Source of the DNA: Bacillus sp. N13C7
GTDB lineage: Bacteria; Bacillota; Bacilli; Bacillales; Bacillaceae
Assembly (NCBI RefSeq): GCF_026790065.1
Contig: NZ_JALAMO010000001.1
Location: 124,001-188,000, forward strand
Length of the DNA: 64,000 nt
Direction: 5' to 3'
Below the pieces are notes generated by a model. The model did no database searches and was not told the DNA's origin. It saw only the letters and a program-made list of their open reading frames with translations. Shown one piece after another: positions 48,987 to 61,590 of this stretch. The translations under genes were made by a program, and so were the position numbers. How positions within the stretch are numbered: the first letter of the stretch is position 1; the number at the start of each line of letters is the position of its first letter.

Positions 48987-50261
48987 TTAACGGTTTTCTA
49001 CAAGAAAATCAATTGCTTTGCGAACTTTTAAATCTTCTTTCATCGCGTCAGTAGAACCGATGGCTTGTTTAATATTTTCAACAGGCATGTTGTATGCTTC
49101 AGCCATTTTAGAAAGCTCAGCATCAACTTCCTCATCTGATACTTCAAGGTTTTCCGCTTTCGCAATCGCCTCAAGAGTCAGGTTAGATTTTACGCGTTTT
49201 TCAGCATCTTCTTTCATTTGCTCTTTTAACGCAGCTTCATCTTGACCTGAGAATTGAGTGTAAAGCTCAAGGTTCATGCCTTGCATTTGCAGACGCTGTT
49301 CGAATTCTTTCAGCATGCGGTCAAGCTCAGTGTCGATCATCGCTTGCGGCACATCGATTTCAGCATTTTCAGAAGCTTTCAGAACAAGCTCTTCACGCAA
49401 TTTAGCATCAGCTTCGTTTTCTTTTGCTTCTTCTAAACGTTTCTTTGTTTTCTCAGTCAATTCAGCAAGTGTTTCCACTTCTTCATCGATATCTTTTGCG
49501 AATTCATCATCAAGTTCAGGAAGCTCTTTCGCTTTGATTTCGTGAATTTTCACTTTGAATACAGCTGGTTTGCCTGCAAGCTCTTCAGCGTGATACTCTT
49601 CAGGGAATGTCACTTCAACATCCTTCTCAGCACCCGCTTCAAGGCCGATTAACTGATCTTCGAAACCAGGGATGAATGACCCAGAACCTACTTCTAGAGA
49701 GTAGTTTTCAGCTTTTCCGCCTTCGAATGCTTCGCCATCAACGAATCCTTCGAAATCAAGAACAACTGTGTTTCCTTCTTCAACAGCGCCTTCTTCTTTT
49801 ACAACAAGCTCAGCTTGACGCTCTTGAAGCGCTGTTAGTTCGTTTTGAACATCTTCGTCAGTTACAGCTGTGTCGTCTTTTTCAATGCCTAGGCCTTTGT
49901 ATTCGCCAAGCTTCACTTCAGGTTTTACTGTTACTTTCGCAGTGAAGATTAAGCTTTCGCCTTTTTCGATTTTTTCAACATCGATTTCAGGACGGTCTAC
50001 AGGCTCGATTCCAGCTTCTTCAACCGCTTTAGGATATTCTACAGGAAGAAGAATATCCAAAGCATCTTGGTAAAGAGCTTCTACGCCAAAGCGCTGTTCG
50101 AATAATCCGCGAGGAATTTTACCTTTACGGAATCCAGGAATTGAAACTTGTTTCACTACTTTTTTAAATGCATCATCAAGTGCTGTTTTAAACGTTTCAG
50201 CATCAACTTCAACCGTTAAAACGCCTTCGTTGCCTTCTTGTTTTTCCCATTTTACAGACAT
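48987..50261 (-). CDS. tig: Trigger factor, ribosome-bound chaperone
   Basis: A 424-residue chaperone with three domains. The N-terminal ribosome-docking domain has the FRxGxxP signature ([11 protein letters not shown] near residue 44). An FKBP-type prolyl isomerase domain covers about 150-240 ([20 protein letters not shown]). The C-terminal arm domain is acidic and helical. GGAGGGAAAC precedes the ATG. The transcript seems to start about 180 bp upstream. Confidence 0.97.
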   Translation of the reverse strand: MSVKWEKQEGNEGVLTVEVDAETFKTALDDAFKKVVKQVSIPGFRKGKIPRGLFEQRFGVEALYQDALDILLPVEYPKAVEEAGIEPVDRPEIDVEKIEKGESLIFTAKVTVKPEVKLGEYKGLGIEKDDTAVTDEDVQNELTALQERQAELVVKEEGAVEEGNTVVLDFEGFVDGEAFEGGKAENYSLEVGSGSFIPGFEDQLIGLEAGAEKDVEVTFPEEYHAEELAGKPAVFKVKIHEIKAKELPELDDEFAKDIDEEVETLAELTEKTKKRLEEAKENEADAKLREELVLKASENAEIDVPQAMIDTELDRMLKEFEQRLQMQGMNLELYTQFSGQDEAALKEQMKEDAEKRVKSNLTLEAIAKAENLEVSDEEVDAELSKMAEAYNMPVENIKQAIGSTDAMKEDLKVRKAIDFLVENR

Positions 50262-50446
50262 GTGTTTCCCTCCAAAAATCTATTCAGGTTGTGTCGGTCT
50301 TCCATTCTAAAGCAATCATTCGGCTTCGTCCAACAAAAACAAAGCTGCCAAAGATCAGAATCATTATGTATAGATGTGAATAATGAACTGTAAAGCCTGT
50401 CCAACCGTATTTCTTATAACCCGTTATACACAAATACAACCATTAT

Positions 50447-50474
50447 ATTATAACATAACACATACCGCTTTCAA
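50447..50474 (-). promoter_or_regulatory. Candidate SigA promoter of tig
   Basis: Minus strand TTGAAA (50469-50474), 16 bp, TATAAT (50447-50452). A second TATAAT follows at 50442-50447. Confidence 0.65.
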
Positions 50475-50488
50475 CTATATGGCGCGAT

Positions 50489-51493
50489 TTACAAATAAGA
50501 AATTTCTTCAATATCTTTTATCATTGTGCACGCTTCGTCGAGTTCTCTGTCGGTAAACTCATACATCATATGAAGTTCTTCTCTTTCAATTTCAATCCCG
50601 TGCATCTCGTAACCGACTTTATGCAGGGCAGCCGCCCAAAGATCGGCCGACAGCAATTTTGGCTGGAACGGATATAAAACGTACAAATGTCTTCTCCACA
50701 GTTCTTCTACTGCCGCATATAAAGTAGGGTTTTCATTTCCGAGCGTCTCATCCAGAACCCTGAGAACGCGGTGCAAAATCGGCGCAGCATCTGGAGGGAC
50801 AATTTCAGACGGTTCAATTGTCATCGACTCGCCAAATTTCGTAATATGCACAGGTTTGCTATACTCGTGCTCCGCCAATAGCATGACAATCATCGTTTTG
50901 ATAATCGGATGAGCTGACGGGTCTTGAAGAATTGTCTTCAGCAGTCCTGTATACTTCGCTACATTGCGGTCTTTTAAGGAATGAATTAAATTCATTTGCT
51001 CCTCAGGGCTTGCCAGCACTTTCTCCGTGTCAATTGTATCCTCATACTCCTCGGCCCAAGCCTCGTCTTCACGATCCGGATCGGTCATTTTACGGCTGAA
51101 ATCAAGCAGCTTATAAAATTGCTCGGCACTTTCCGCAGGCAGCTGGTTTTCTTCCAAAACGGCTTCAATCGTGCTTTTGACTTCATCGTATTTTTTGAGC
51201 TGAATTAAGATGGTCATGTACACCTGCAAAACGGTAAAGTAATGGCCGTAGCCTTCTTTAAGCATCTTCTCGCACACGCTTTTTGCCTCTTCCAATTCGC
51301 CCAGCTCTAAAAAGCAGATGGCCATCCCTAAGTGAAGATCAGATTCAGTATCATCATATTTCATCGCTTCCGAAAACAGCTCAAGCGCTTCTTGATACTT
51401 TTTTTCCTTCAGTGATGACATCCCTTTTTCCACAAGACGGTCTTTTAGATGAGGAAAAGGAATAATTTTTGCGTTCTTCTTGTCATGCGTCAT
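50489..51493 (-). CDS. ysoA: YsoA, TPR-repeat protein
   Basis: A 334-residue protein. The N-terminal third has tetratricopeptide repeats (EKKYQEALELFSEAMKYDD, YDDTESDLHLGMAICFLELG). The rest is helical and includes MIVMLLAEHEYSKPVHI. It is annotated in places as a hydrolase without clear support. ATG 51491-51493 has GAAAGGAAT; ATG 51512-51514 has no ribosome site. It lies between the leu operon terminator and tig. Confidence 0.8.
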   Translation of the reverse strand: MTHDKKNAKIIPFPHLKDRLVEKGMSSLKEKKYQEALELFSEAMKYDDTESDLHLGMAICFLELGELEEAKSVCEKMLKEGYGHYFTVLQVYMTILIQLKKYDEVKSTIEAVLEENQLPAESAEQFYKLLDFSRKMTDPDREDEAWAEEYEDTIDTEKVLASPEEQMNLIHSLKDRNVAKYTGLLKTILQDPSAHPIIKTMIVMLLAEHEYSKPVHITKFGESMTIEPSEIVPPDAAPILHRVLRVLDETLGNENPTLYAAVEELWRRHLYVLYPFQPKLLSADLWAAALHKVGYEMHGIEIEREELHMMYEFTDRELDEACTMIKDIEEISYL

Positions 51494-51526
51494 ACCTATA
51501 TTCCTTTCAGGCATTTATTTTGTTCA

Positions 51527-51555
51527 AGTGTATCAACACCTGTGAACAAACACAA
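51527..51555 (-). promoter_or_regulatory. Candidate SigA promoter of ysoA
   Basis: Minus strand TTGTGT (51550-51555), 17 bp, TACACT (51527-51532). Confidence 0.5.
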
Positions 51556-51578
51556 GAAATGAAAGGTTTCATCAGGCA

Positions 51579-51611
51579 AAAAAAGCTGCCGGACAATTGC
51601 CGGCAGCTTTT
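51579..51611 (-). terminator. Terminator of the ilv-leu operon
   Basis: Minus strand AAGCTGCCGGCAATTGTCCGGCAGCTTTTTT, starting next to the leuD stop. Confidence 0.92.
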
Positions 51612-52211
51612 TCAGGCTTGAAGCCAAGAGCTTCTCTGTGATTCAAACCGCTTGATTTCATCTTCAAGCAAGAGCGTTAATGAAATTTCATCATAGCCGT
51701 TGATAAGCATCTCTTTCCAATGCGGATCAACTTCAAATGAAATTTGATTGCCTTCACTATCATGAATAAGCTGATTCTCAAGATCAACAGTCATCTGCAG
51801 TGACTGGTTTTCATACTGGCCGACAAGCTTTTTCCAATTGTCATATGGCATGCGAATTGGCAGCATACCGTTTTTAAAGCAGTTCTGGTGGAATATATCA
51901 GCAAATGACGGCGCAATAATGATTTTAAATCCATAATCATCAAGCGCCCACGGAGCATGTTCACGTGATGACCCGCAGCCGAAATTTTCTCCTGCTATTA
52001 ATATGGAAGCGCCTTGGTAAGCTGGCTGATTTAATTCAAATTCAGGGTTCGGTTCACCGTTCGCATCATATCTCCAGTCAAAGAATGCAAATCGGCCATA
52101 GCCTGTTCTTTCAATTCTCTTCAAAAATTGTTTAGGAATAATCTGGTCTGTGTCAACATTGATACGATTTAATACGGCTGCTTTCCCCGTATGTGTTTTC
52201 AAAGGTTCCAT
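51612..52211 (-). CDS. leuD: Isopropylmalate isomerase small subunit LeuD
   Basis: A 199-residue swivelling domain partner of LeuC. Motifs: NVDTDQIIPKQFLKR, FGCGSSREHAPWAL near residue 70. ATG 52209-52211 (MEPLKTHTG) has AAGGAGTG; the frame opens three codons earlier without better support. It lies 12 bp after leuC and ends the operon. Confidence 0.95.
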   Translation of the reverse strand: MEPLKTHTGKAAVLNRINVDTDQIIPKQFLKRIERTGYGRFAFFDWRYDANGEPNPEFELNQPAYQGASILIAGENFGCGSSREHAPWALDDYGFKIIIAPSFADIFHQNCFKNGMLPIRMPYDNWKKLVGQYENQSLQMTVDLENQLIHDSEGNQISFEVDPHWKEMLINGYDEISLTLLLEDEIKRFESQRSSWLQA

Positions 52212-52223
52212 CTCGCGCACTCC

Positions 52224-53642
52224 TTACACAACTGTTTTTTCCTGATAAAACTTTCTGACATCAACGAAGTGTCCGTGAATGGCGGCCATCGCAGCCATTG
52301 CCGGGCTGACGAGATGTGTTCTTGCCCCTTTTCCTTGTCTGCCCTCAAAGTTACGGTTAGAAGTGGACGCACAGCGCTCTCCCTCAGGAACAACGTCATT
52401 ATTCATGCTTAAACACATGCTGCAGCCTGATTCTCTCCATTCAAATCCAGCTTCCAAGAAAATTTGGTCCAACCCTTCTTTTTCAGCCTGAAGCTTTACG
52501 CTTTGGGATCCGGGAACGACGATGGCTCTTACGCTGTCCGCTACCTTCTTCCCTTTGATCATACCAGCAGCCTGACGTAGGTCAGTCATGCGGGAATTTG
52601 TGCAGGAACCGATAAATACGTGCTCCACTTTGATGTCTTCAATTTTCTGATGAGGAGTCAGCCCCATATATTCATAAGCGCGAATCGCTTCTTTTTTGTC
52701 ATCTTCCGCGGAAAAGCTTTCCGGCGCAGGAATTTCAGAATCGACAGGAAGAACCATTCCCGGGTTGATGCCCCAAGTCACCATAGGTGAAATTTCGTTG
52801 CCGTTAAGGACGATAGATTTATCATAAACAGCGCCCGGGTCTGTGCGCAGCGCTTTCCATTCCTCTACTGCCTTGTCAAATTCTTCGCCTTTTGGCGTGT
52901 ACTTGCGATTTTTGCAATATTCAAATGTCACCTCGTCAGGTGCAATCAAACCTGCTCTCGCCCCTGCTTCAATTGACATGTTACAAACGGTCATCCGCTC
53001 ATCCATCGTCATATTTCTGAATACTTCCCCAGTGTATTCAATGACGTAGCCAGTTCCGAATTTCACACCGTATTTGCCAATGACAGCAAGAATGACATCC
53101 TTTGCCGTTACCCCTTTTTGAAGCGTTCCGTCTACACGCACTTCAAGTGTTTTCGGGCGCTGCTGCCAGAGTGTCTGTGTGGAAAGGACATGTTCAACTT
53201 CACTCGTCCCGATTCCGAATGCAAGAGCGCCGAATGCGCCATGTGTTGATGTATGGCTGTCGCCGCATACAATCGTTTTCCCTGGAAGGGTTAATCCCAG
53301 TTCAGGGCCGACGACATGCACAATCCCTTGGTCTACACTGTGAAGATCGGCAAGGCGCACGCCAAATTCTTCACAGTTTCGTTCAAGTGCCGTCACTTGG
53401 CGTTTCGCCACTTCATCCTTTATCTCAAAGCGATTGACAGTTGGGATGTTGTGGTCCATTGTCGCAAATGTATTCTGGGGTCTTCTGACCTTTCTTCCCT
53501 TTTGTCTCAACCCTTCAAATGCCTGAGGAGACGTCACCTCATGAATAAGATGCAAATCAATATAGAGAAGATCCGGTTTTCCCTCACCATGTTTTACAAT
53601 ATGCTGATCCCAAATCTTTTCGATGATTGTTCGAGGCATCAT
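52224..53642 (-). CDS. leuC: Isopropylmalate isomerase large subunit LeuC
   Basis: A 472-residue aconitase-family enzyme interconverting 2- and 3-isopropylmalate. The 4Fe-4S cysteines are in [14 protein letters not shown] near residue 347 and [12 protein letters not shown] near residue 410. Also [22 protein letters not shown]. The start is the first of two ATGs, with GGGAGGAAAC. Confidence 0.96.
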   Translation of the reverse strand: MMPRTIIEKIWDQHIVKHGEGKPDLLYIDLHLIHEVTSPQAFEGLRQKGRKVRRPQNTFATMDHNIPTVNRFEIKDEVAKRQVTALERNCEEFGVRLADLHSVDQGIVHVVGPELGLTLPGKTIVCGDSHTSTHGAFGALAFGIGTSEVEHVLSTQTLWQQRPKTLEVRVDGTLQKGVTAKDVILAVIGKYGVKFGTGYVIEYTGEVFRNMTMDERMTVCNMSIEAGARAGLIAPDEVTFEYCKNRKYTPKGEEFDKAVEEWKALRTDPGAVYDKSIVLNGNEISPMVTWGINPGMVLPVDSEIPAPESFSAEDDKKEAIRAYEYMGLTPHQKIEDIKVEHVFIGSCTNSRMTDLRQAAGMIKGKKVADSVRAIVVPGSQSVKLQAEKEGLDQIFLEAGFEWRESGCSMCLSMNNDVVPEGERCASTSNRNFEGRQGKGARTHLVSPAMAAMAAIHGHFVDVRKFYQEKTVV

Positions 53643-53692
53643 CTTTTGTTTCCTCCCTCTACCTATGAACTAAGACCGCTTAACGTAAGCTG

Positions 53693-54790
53693 TCACACAT
53701 TAGAAATAGTATTTTCACACATTATTGCTGCCTTAACTTCCTCTGTAATGGCCTGAGTGCTGCTGAACTCTTCGCCTCGTGCCAAGTCTCTTGTTCTTTT
53801 TCCGGAAGCCAATACTTTGTTAACCGCATCTTCTACAGTTTTCGCTTCCTCTTTGAGCCCGAAAGATGTTCTCAAAAGCATTGCCGCTGACAATATGGCC
53901 GCGAATGGATTTGCCATCCCTTTGCCGGCTATGTCAGGCGCGGAGCCATGAACAGGCTCAAACAGATGAAGACCTGAGCTTGATAGGCTGGCTGACGGGA
54001 GCATTCCGAGTGAGCCTGTAAGCATGGACGCTTCATCGCTTAAAATGTCTCCAAACATATTTTCAGTCACCACGACATCAAATTGATTTGGTGCATAAAT
54101 CAGCTGCATGGCCGCGTTATCCACAAGCATGTGCTCCAGCTTCACATCAGGAAAGTCTTTTGCAACGTCCTCAGCCACTTCACGCCACAGTCTGCTTGAT
54201 TCCAGAACGTTTGCTTTATCAACAGAGGTTACTTTTCCTTTTCTGGCTGCTGCCATTTTAAAGCCCTCTCTGATCACGCGTTCAATTTCCGTCCGCTTAT
54301 AAAACAGCGTGTCTACCGCTTCCTGCTCACCTTCAGTGTTTACATAGCGTTTGCTCGGCTGGCCGAAATACAAACCACCTGTCAGCTCACGGACGATAAC
54401 AAAATCAACGTTATCAATATATTCTTTTTTCAAAGGCGAAGCGTCAGAAAGGCTTTCAAACACCTTCACAGGACGTAAATTAGCAAACAAATCAAGCTGT
54501 TTTCTGATGTTGAGCAGCCCTTTTTCCGGTCTCAGCTCCGAAGGGTTTTGATCCCATTTCGGTCCGCCGACAGCGCCAAGCAATATAGCGTCTGCATTCT
54601 TACAAGCCGCAACGGTTTCCTCCGGGAGGGGATTGTTATGTTCATCAATCGCTGCCCCTCCAATTAGGCCATATTCAAATTCAAATTCATGATTAAATCG
54701 TTCGGCAACACTTTTCAGTACGTCTGTCGCTGATTCTAATACTTCAGGGCCGATCCCGTCTCCGGGCAATAGAGCAATACGTTTCTTCAA
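53693..54790 (-). CDS. leuB: 3-isopropylmalate dehydrogenase LeuB
   Basis: A 365-residue NAD-dependent decarboxylating dehydrogenase. Motifs: LLPGDGIGPEVL, RELTGGLYFGQP and NMFGDILSDEASMLTGSLGMLPSA with catalytic Asp residues. The start is TTG 54788-54790 with AAGGAGAAC. It lies 20 bp after leuA and 50 bp before leuC. Confidence 0.96.
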   Translation of the reverse strand: MKKRIALLPGDGIGPEVLESATDVLKSVAERFNHEFEFEYGLIGGAAIDEHNNPLPEETVAACKNADAILLGAVGGPKWDQNPSELRPEKGLLNIRKQLDLFANLRPVKVFESLSDASPLKKEYIDNVDFVIVRELTGGLYFGQPSKRYVNTEGEQEAVDTLFYKRTEIERVIREGFKMAAARKGKVTSVDKANVLESSRLWREVAEDVAKDFPDVKLEHMLVDNAAMQLIYAPNQFDVVVTENMFGDILSDEASMLTGSLGMLPSASLSSSGLHLFEPVHGSAPDIAGKGMANPFAAILSAAMLLRTSFGLKEEAKTVEDAVNKVLASGKRTRDLARGEEFSSTQAITEEVKAAIMCENTISNV

Positions 54791-54810
54791 GTTAACCGTT
54801 CTCCTTTCTT

Positions 54811-57920
<3,110 letters not shown>

Positions 57921-57924
<4 letters not shown>

Positions 57925-59645
57925 GGTTTCACCCCCACCATTTCATGCAGCCCTTTCCCCGGAGCCACCATCGGGAATACTTTTTCTTCTCTGGCCACCC
58001 GCACGTCAATAACAACAGGTTCTCTTGAAGTTAATGCCTCTTCCAGCTTTTCTTTCGCTTCCGCTTCTGATGAAATTCTCATGCCTTTAATGCCATATGC
58101 TTCTGACAATTTGACAAAGTCAGGCTGAGAAGCGAATTTAGATTCTGAATAGCGTTCTTCATAGAAAATTTCCTGCCACTGTCTGACCATTCCGAGACAA
58201 GCGTTATTTAAAATCACGACTTTGACTGGAAGATTCAATTCGCGAATGACATCAAGTTCTTGGAGCGTCATTTGAAAACCGCCGTCTCCGAGAACTGCCA
58301 CAACAGTAGCATCTTTATCAGCCAGCTGTGCGCCGATCGCTGCCGGAAGGCCGAATCCCATCGTTCCAAGTCCGCCTGATGTGACCCATCTATCTGCTTT
58401 TTGGAAAGGATAAAATTGGGCTGACCACATTTGATGCTGGCCGACATCCGTTGCGACAATGGCTTCTCCATTTGTAAATTGATGAATATATTCAATCAAT
58501 TTCTGAGGTTTAAAACCCTCTTCTTCATTATCTACATACCAGAGCGGGTACTCTTCTTTCCATTCGGCGAGCTGTTTTTTCCATTCGCTTGAATCGCTTT
58601 GTTTGCCGTCTTGTTTGATCAGCTCCTGCAGGACAATTTTGCTGTCTCCGACTACAGGAATCTGTGTTTCCATGATTTTTCCGATTTCAGCCGGATCAAT
58701 ATCAATGTGGGCAATCTTTGCGTTTCTCGCAAAATGCTTCAGGTTTCCGGTGACGCGGTCATCAAAACGGGCGCCGATACTGATTAATAGATCACAGTCA
58801 TGAAGGGCCATGTTCGCTGTATAAGTGCCGTGCATACCCGCCATTCCTAAGAAAAGCGGATGGTCTGCCGGGAATCCCCCGAGCCCCAACAGGGTGTGTG
58901 CCACAGGGATTTGCTGCTGTTCGGCATAATTTTTTAATTCTTCTGACGCTTTTCCGTGCAGTACGCCCGCACCAGCCAGGATTACCGGTTTCTTTGCGCT
59001 GCTTACTGCTTCCACAAGCTTGCGGATCTGCAAATAATTCGGCTCTGTTGTCGGCTGGTAGCCCGGGAGATTCATCTCGTGATCGTAGCTGAATTCTCCT
59101 TCAATTGTTGCTACATCTTTCGGAATATCAATCAATACAGGTCCGGGTCTTCCAGTTGTTGCAATATGGAACGCTTCTTTAATGATGCGCGGCAGATCTT
59201 CCGGCTGGCGAACCTGGTAGCTGTGTTTTGTCACCGGCATGGTAATTCCTAAAATGTCCGCTTCCTGAAATGCATCGCTGCCGATAACGGAGGTCGCTAC
59301 CTGTCCTGTAAAGACAACTAATGGCAATGAATCAATCATGGCATCCGCAAGGCCTGTAACGAGGTTTGTTGCCCCCGGTCCTGACGTGGCAATGACGACA
59401 CCCGGTTTTCCAGATACTCTTGCGTATCCTTCCGCTGCATGAATCGCACCTTGTTCGTGACGGGGAAGGATATGCACCATCCCAGAATTGTAGAGCTTAT
59501 CATAGATTGGGAGTACTGCCCCGCCCGGATAACCGAATATCATTTCTACTTTCTCTTTTTTTAATGATTCAATCAGCATTAATGCTCCGCTCATCGTCTG
59601 TGTACATTTGGCAGATGCTGAATCCACATGTACATTAGTCCCCAT
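57921..59645 (-). CDS. ilvB: Acetolactate synthase large subunit IlvB
   Basis: A 574-residue thiamine-diphosphate, FAD enzyme condensing pyruvate units. The catalytic Glu lies in [13 protein letters not shown]...[17 protein letters not shown] region near residue 60. The ThDP motif is [15 protein letters not shown] through [11 protein letters not shown] near residue 450-480. ATG 59643-59645 has AAAAGGAGGAA. First gene of ilvBHC-leuABCD, 70 bp after the T-box terminator. Confidence 0.97.
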
Positions 59646-59717
59646 TTTTAGTTCCTCCTTTTGGATTTTCATCCTCTAAAGATCATCTTTACATTAGCTA
59701 GATGGCTGATTATTCAA

Positions 59718-60126
59718 TAAAAAAAGCCCTTCCGCCCACAATCAGCCGCGCAGTGAATGCGATAGCCAAAAGGGGCGAAAAGGCTCTTCTTTCCGCGGTA
59801 CCACCCTTGTTTACGGCCTGTCATACGGCCGTCTCATGGATATTTCTATCCGCTTTAATAACGAGTGAATCAAGTCCACCCGGCCAAGTCCTACTATGGT
59901 TTCAGACTGGCACTCTGAGGCGAGTTCACCTTGTAAAGCTTCGCCGGTTCTCAGCTAACCCGGTTCTCTGTGGAAAACTTCAGCAAGGCTACTTATCCTC
60001 ATCTGCGCTTTTCATATTCAGTATTCCGAAACAGTTTTTCAGCTGTTCAAGAATAACTTTTGTTCAGATTTTTTAAGGATCGAATTACGATCAATGTGTT
60101 TGTGAAGCTTGCGTTTATCTTTTGTT
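59718..60126 (-). promoter_or_regulatory. Leucine T-box riboswitch of the ilv-leu operon
   Basis: Leader of about 410 nt. T-box AGGGTGGTACCGCGG at 59796-59810. The terminator arms AGCCTTTTCGCCC and GGGCGGAAGGGCT lie at 59718-59790, with T7. A CUC triplet at 59922-59924 (minus strand, in GAACTCGCC) is the likely specifier, for leucine. Uncharged tRNA(Leu) would favour read-through. Confidence 0.93.
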
Positions 60127-60132
60127 GAACTC

Positions 60133-60161
60133 ATATTACGCCGCTTTGGACGCAGTGTCAA
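60133..60161 (-). promoter_or_regulatory. SigA promoter of the ilv-leu operon
   Basis: Minus strand TTGACA (60156-60161), 17 bp, TAATAT (60133-60138). Confidence 0.9.
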
Positions 60162-60174
60162 CAGCATTTTTTAA

Positions 60175-60189
60175 AATTATTAGACAATT
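60175..60189. promoter_or_regulatory. CodY-like box upstream of the ilv promoter
   Basis: Minus strand AATTGTCTAATAATT, three mismatches to AATTTTCWGAAAATT, 14 bp upstream of the -35. The operon is a known CodY target. Confidence 0.45.
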
Positions 60190-60208
60190 TTGATTAATCA
60201 ATCTATAT

Positions 60209-60223
60209 TGTATACGCTTTCAT
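60209..60223. promoter_or_regulatory. cre site of the ilv-leu operon
   Basis: Minus strand ATGAAAGCGTATACA, a full match to WTGNAANCGNWNNCW. It lies about 85 bp upstream of the start point, where CcpA activates this operon in B. subtilis. The remaining sequence to 60400 is AT-rich with nothing else I can name. Confidence 0.85.
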
Positions 60224-60400
60224 TATTGGTACATAGGCAATTGCAAATGTTAAAAGTTTTTATAATTTTTTTATTAATCTATCAATAATACACCGGAATT
60301 TTTCAATTCGATATAAATATGGCATATTTTATAACACACTATCATTCACATATCCATTGCAGCCTGACGGATCATCTTGCAAACCATTTCAATACGGAAA

Positions 60401-60430
60401 GGCACTTCGTTTAGTCCCCTGCATACATTA
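60401..60430 (+). promoter_or_regulatory. SigK-type promoter of ysnD
   Basis: GGCAC (60401-60405), 16 bp, CATACATTA (60422-60430), which matches the SigK -10 CATANNNTA. Confidence 0.65.
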
Positions 60431-60459
60431 ATGATATCTTGCAAAGAAAAGGTGATACG

Positions 60460-60786
60460 ATGAATAAATCATTAGCTGACATCCAAGGGTTCCCCGCAGG
60501 CTTTCCCAGCTTGCCGCAGCCATTTTATCCGGCGGCTTCTGGCTTTTATCAGCAAGGCTTTCAGCCATTTGGAGGCTTTGGATACGGACAGCCGTACGGC
60601 CAAGCATACAGTCCGCTAAGCACTCCCTCTGCTATGTACTCCTCATTTCCATATGCTTCAGGATTTTACGGGCAGCAATTTGCAGGTGCTGGCTATAGCG
60701 CCCATGGCGGCGGTTTCAGTATACCGGCAACGCACACCGGAGGATTCAGCGGAGCAGCCGGTGTACACGGAGGCTTTAGATATTAA
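60460..60786 (+). CDS. ysnD: YsnD, Gly/Tyr/Phe-rich probable spore coat protein
   Basis: A 108-residue low-complexity protein rich in Gly, Phe, Tyr, Pro and Ser ([20 protein letters not shown]). The composition resembles cross-linked coat or crust proteins. ATG 60460 has AAAGGTGA; an ORF extension of seven codons does not. A SigK-type promoter and a terminator frame it as a single-gene late mother-cell unit. The coat role is inferred from composition and promoter. Confidence 0.8.
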   Translation: MNKSLADIQGFPAGFPSLPQPFYPAASGFYQQGFQPFGGFGYGQPYGQAYSPLSTPSAMYSSFPYASGFYGQQFAGAGYSAHGGGFSIPATHTGGFSGAAGVHGGFRY

Positions 60787-60794
60787 AGAATACC

Positions 60795-60830
60795 ACAAGG
60801 GCCGAACATCTATTTCGGCTCTTTTTTTGC
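60795..60830 (+). terminator. Terminator of ysnD
   Basis: AGGGCCGAA-CATCTA-TTTCGGCTCT then TTTTTTT. Confidence 0.85.
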
Positions 60831-60969
60831 TTTGAAACGTCTAATCATTCTAAAGAATAATCCCACTGTCAGATTTTCTGTCTTTCTATTTGGAAACAGA
60901 ACGGAATATGATTAAGATGAAATGAAAATACATTCTGCAAATCAACAAGTTTCTGAGGAGGAACTAGAA

Positions 60970-61425
60970 TTGTATATAAAAACAGATGATTTAACTGGAC
61001 ATCAAGTGATCTCACTTGTGAAGGAGCATTTACATAGCATGACACTCATCTCCCCGCCAGAAAGCATTCACGCCTTAGGTTTAGAAAGACTCAAAGAGCC
61101 TGAAATCACATTTTGGAGCGCATGGGAGGGTGATGAACTAGCCGGCTGCGGAGCGCTTAAAGAACTGGACAACCGGCATGGAGAAATCAAATCAATGCGG
61201 ACGTCTGCATCCTTTTTAAGAAAAGGCGTTGCCAAACAGATTCTCCAGCACATCATAGAGGAGGCTGGGAAGCGAGGCTATGAGCGGTTAAGCTTGGAAA
61301 CGGGTTCAATGGCTTCATTTGAGCCGGCAAGAAAATTGTATGAAAGCTTCGGTTTTCAGTACTGTGAACCTTTTGCAGACTATGTTGAAGATCCGAACAG
61401 TATGTTTATGACGAAGAAATTGTGA
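60970..61425 (+). CDS. ysnE: YsnE, GNAT-family acetyltransferase
   Basis: A 151-residue N-acetyltransferase. The acetyl-CoA loop is SFLRKGVAKQILQHIIEEA near residue 78, with LSLETGSMASFEPARKLYESFGF after it. The start is TTG 60970 with GAGGAGG 8 bp upstream; ATG 60922 would add 16 residues but has no ribosome site. Related proteins in other Bacillus have been linked to indole-3-acetate production, but the substrate is not shown by the sequence. Confidence 0.85.
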   Translation: MYIKTDDLTGHQVISLVKEHLHSMTLISPPESIHALGLERLKEPEITFWSAWEGDELAGCGALKELDNRHGEIKSMRTSASFLRKGVAKQILQHIIEEAGKRGYERLSLETGSMASFEPARKLYESFGFQYCEPFADYVEDPNSMFMTKKL

Positions 61426-61438
61426 GGCGTTTTTTATG

Positions 61439-61477
61439 AGGATAGATACGTGCAGGGGAGGATTTCTTATCTATCCT
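61439..61477. repeat. 10-bp inverted repeat between ysnE and the kelch gene
   Basis: AGGATAGATA (61439-61448) and TATCTATCCT (61468-61477), perfect arms, 19-bp spacer, no T-run. It begins 14 bp after the ysnE stop. Confidence 0.7.
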
Positions 61478-61548
61478 ATATATAATCTAATTCCCCAAAA
61501 ATTTAATTGAGAAAAAGCACTTAACAAAATCGGTTATTGCTTTATTAT

Positions 61549-61586
61549 ACAAAAACCATCCAGCACTGCACTGGATGGTTTTTGTA
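61549..61586. terminator. Bidirectional terminator between ysnE and the kelch gene
   Basis: AAAAACCATCCAG-CACTG-CACTGGATGGTTTTT with T-runs on both strands. Confidence 0.9.
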
Positions 61587-61590
61587 TGAA

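Noticed and set aside
60248-60264. TnrA site in the ilv-leu upstream region
   Set aside because: TGTTA-N7-TTATA has one mismatch in a very AT-rich stretch; too weak to call from sequence alone.
61520-61548. Plus-strand promoter TTAACA-N16-TATTAT before the 61549 hairpin
   Set aside because: It would start inside the terminator stem; no transcript of useful length.
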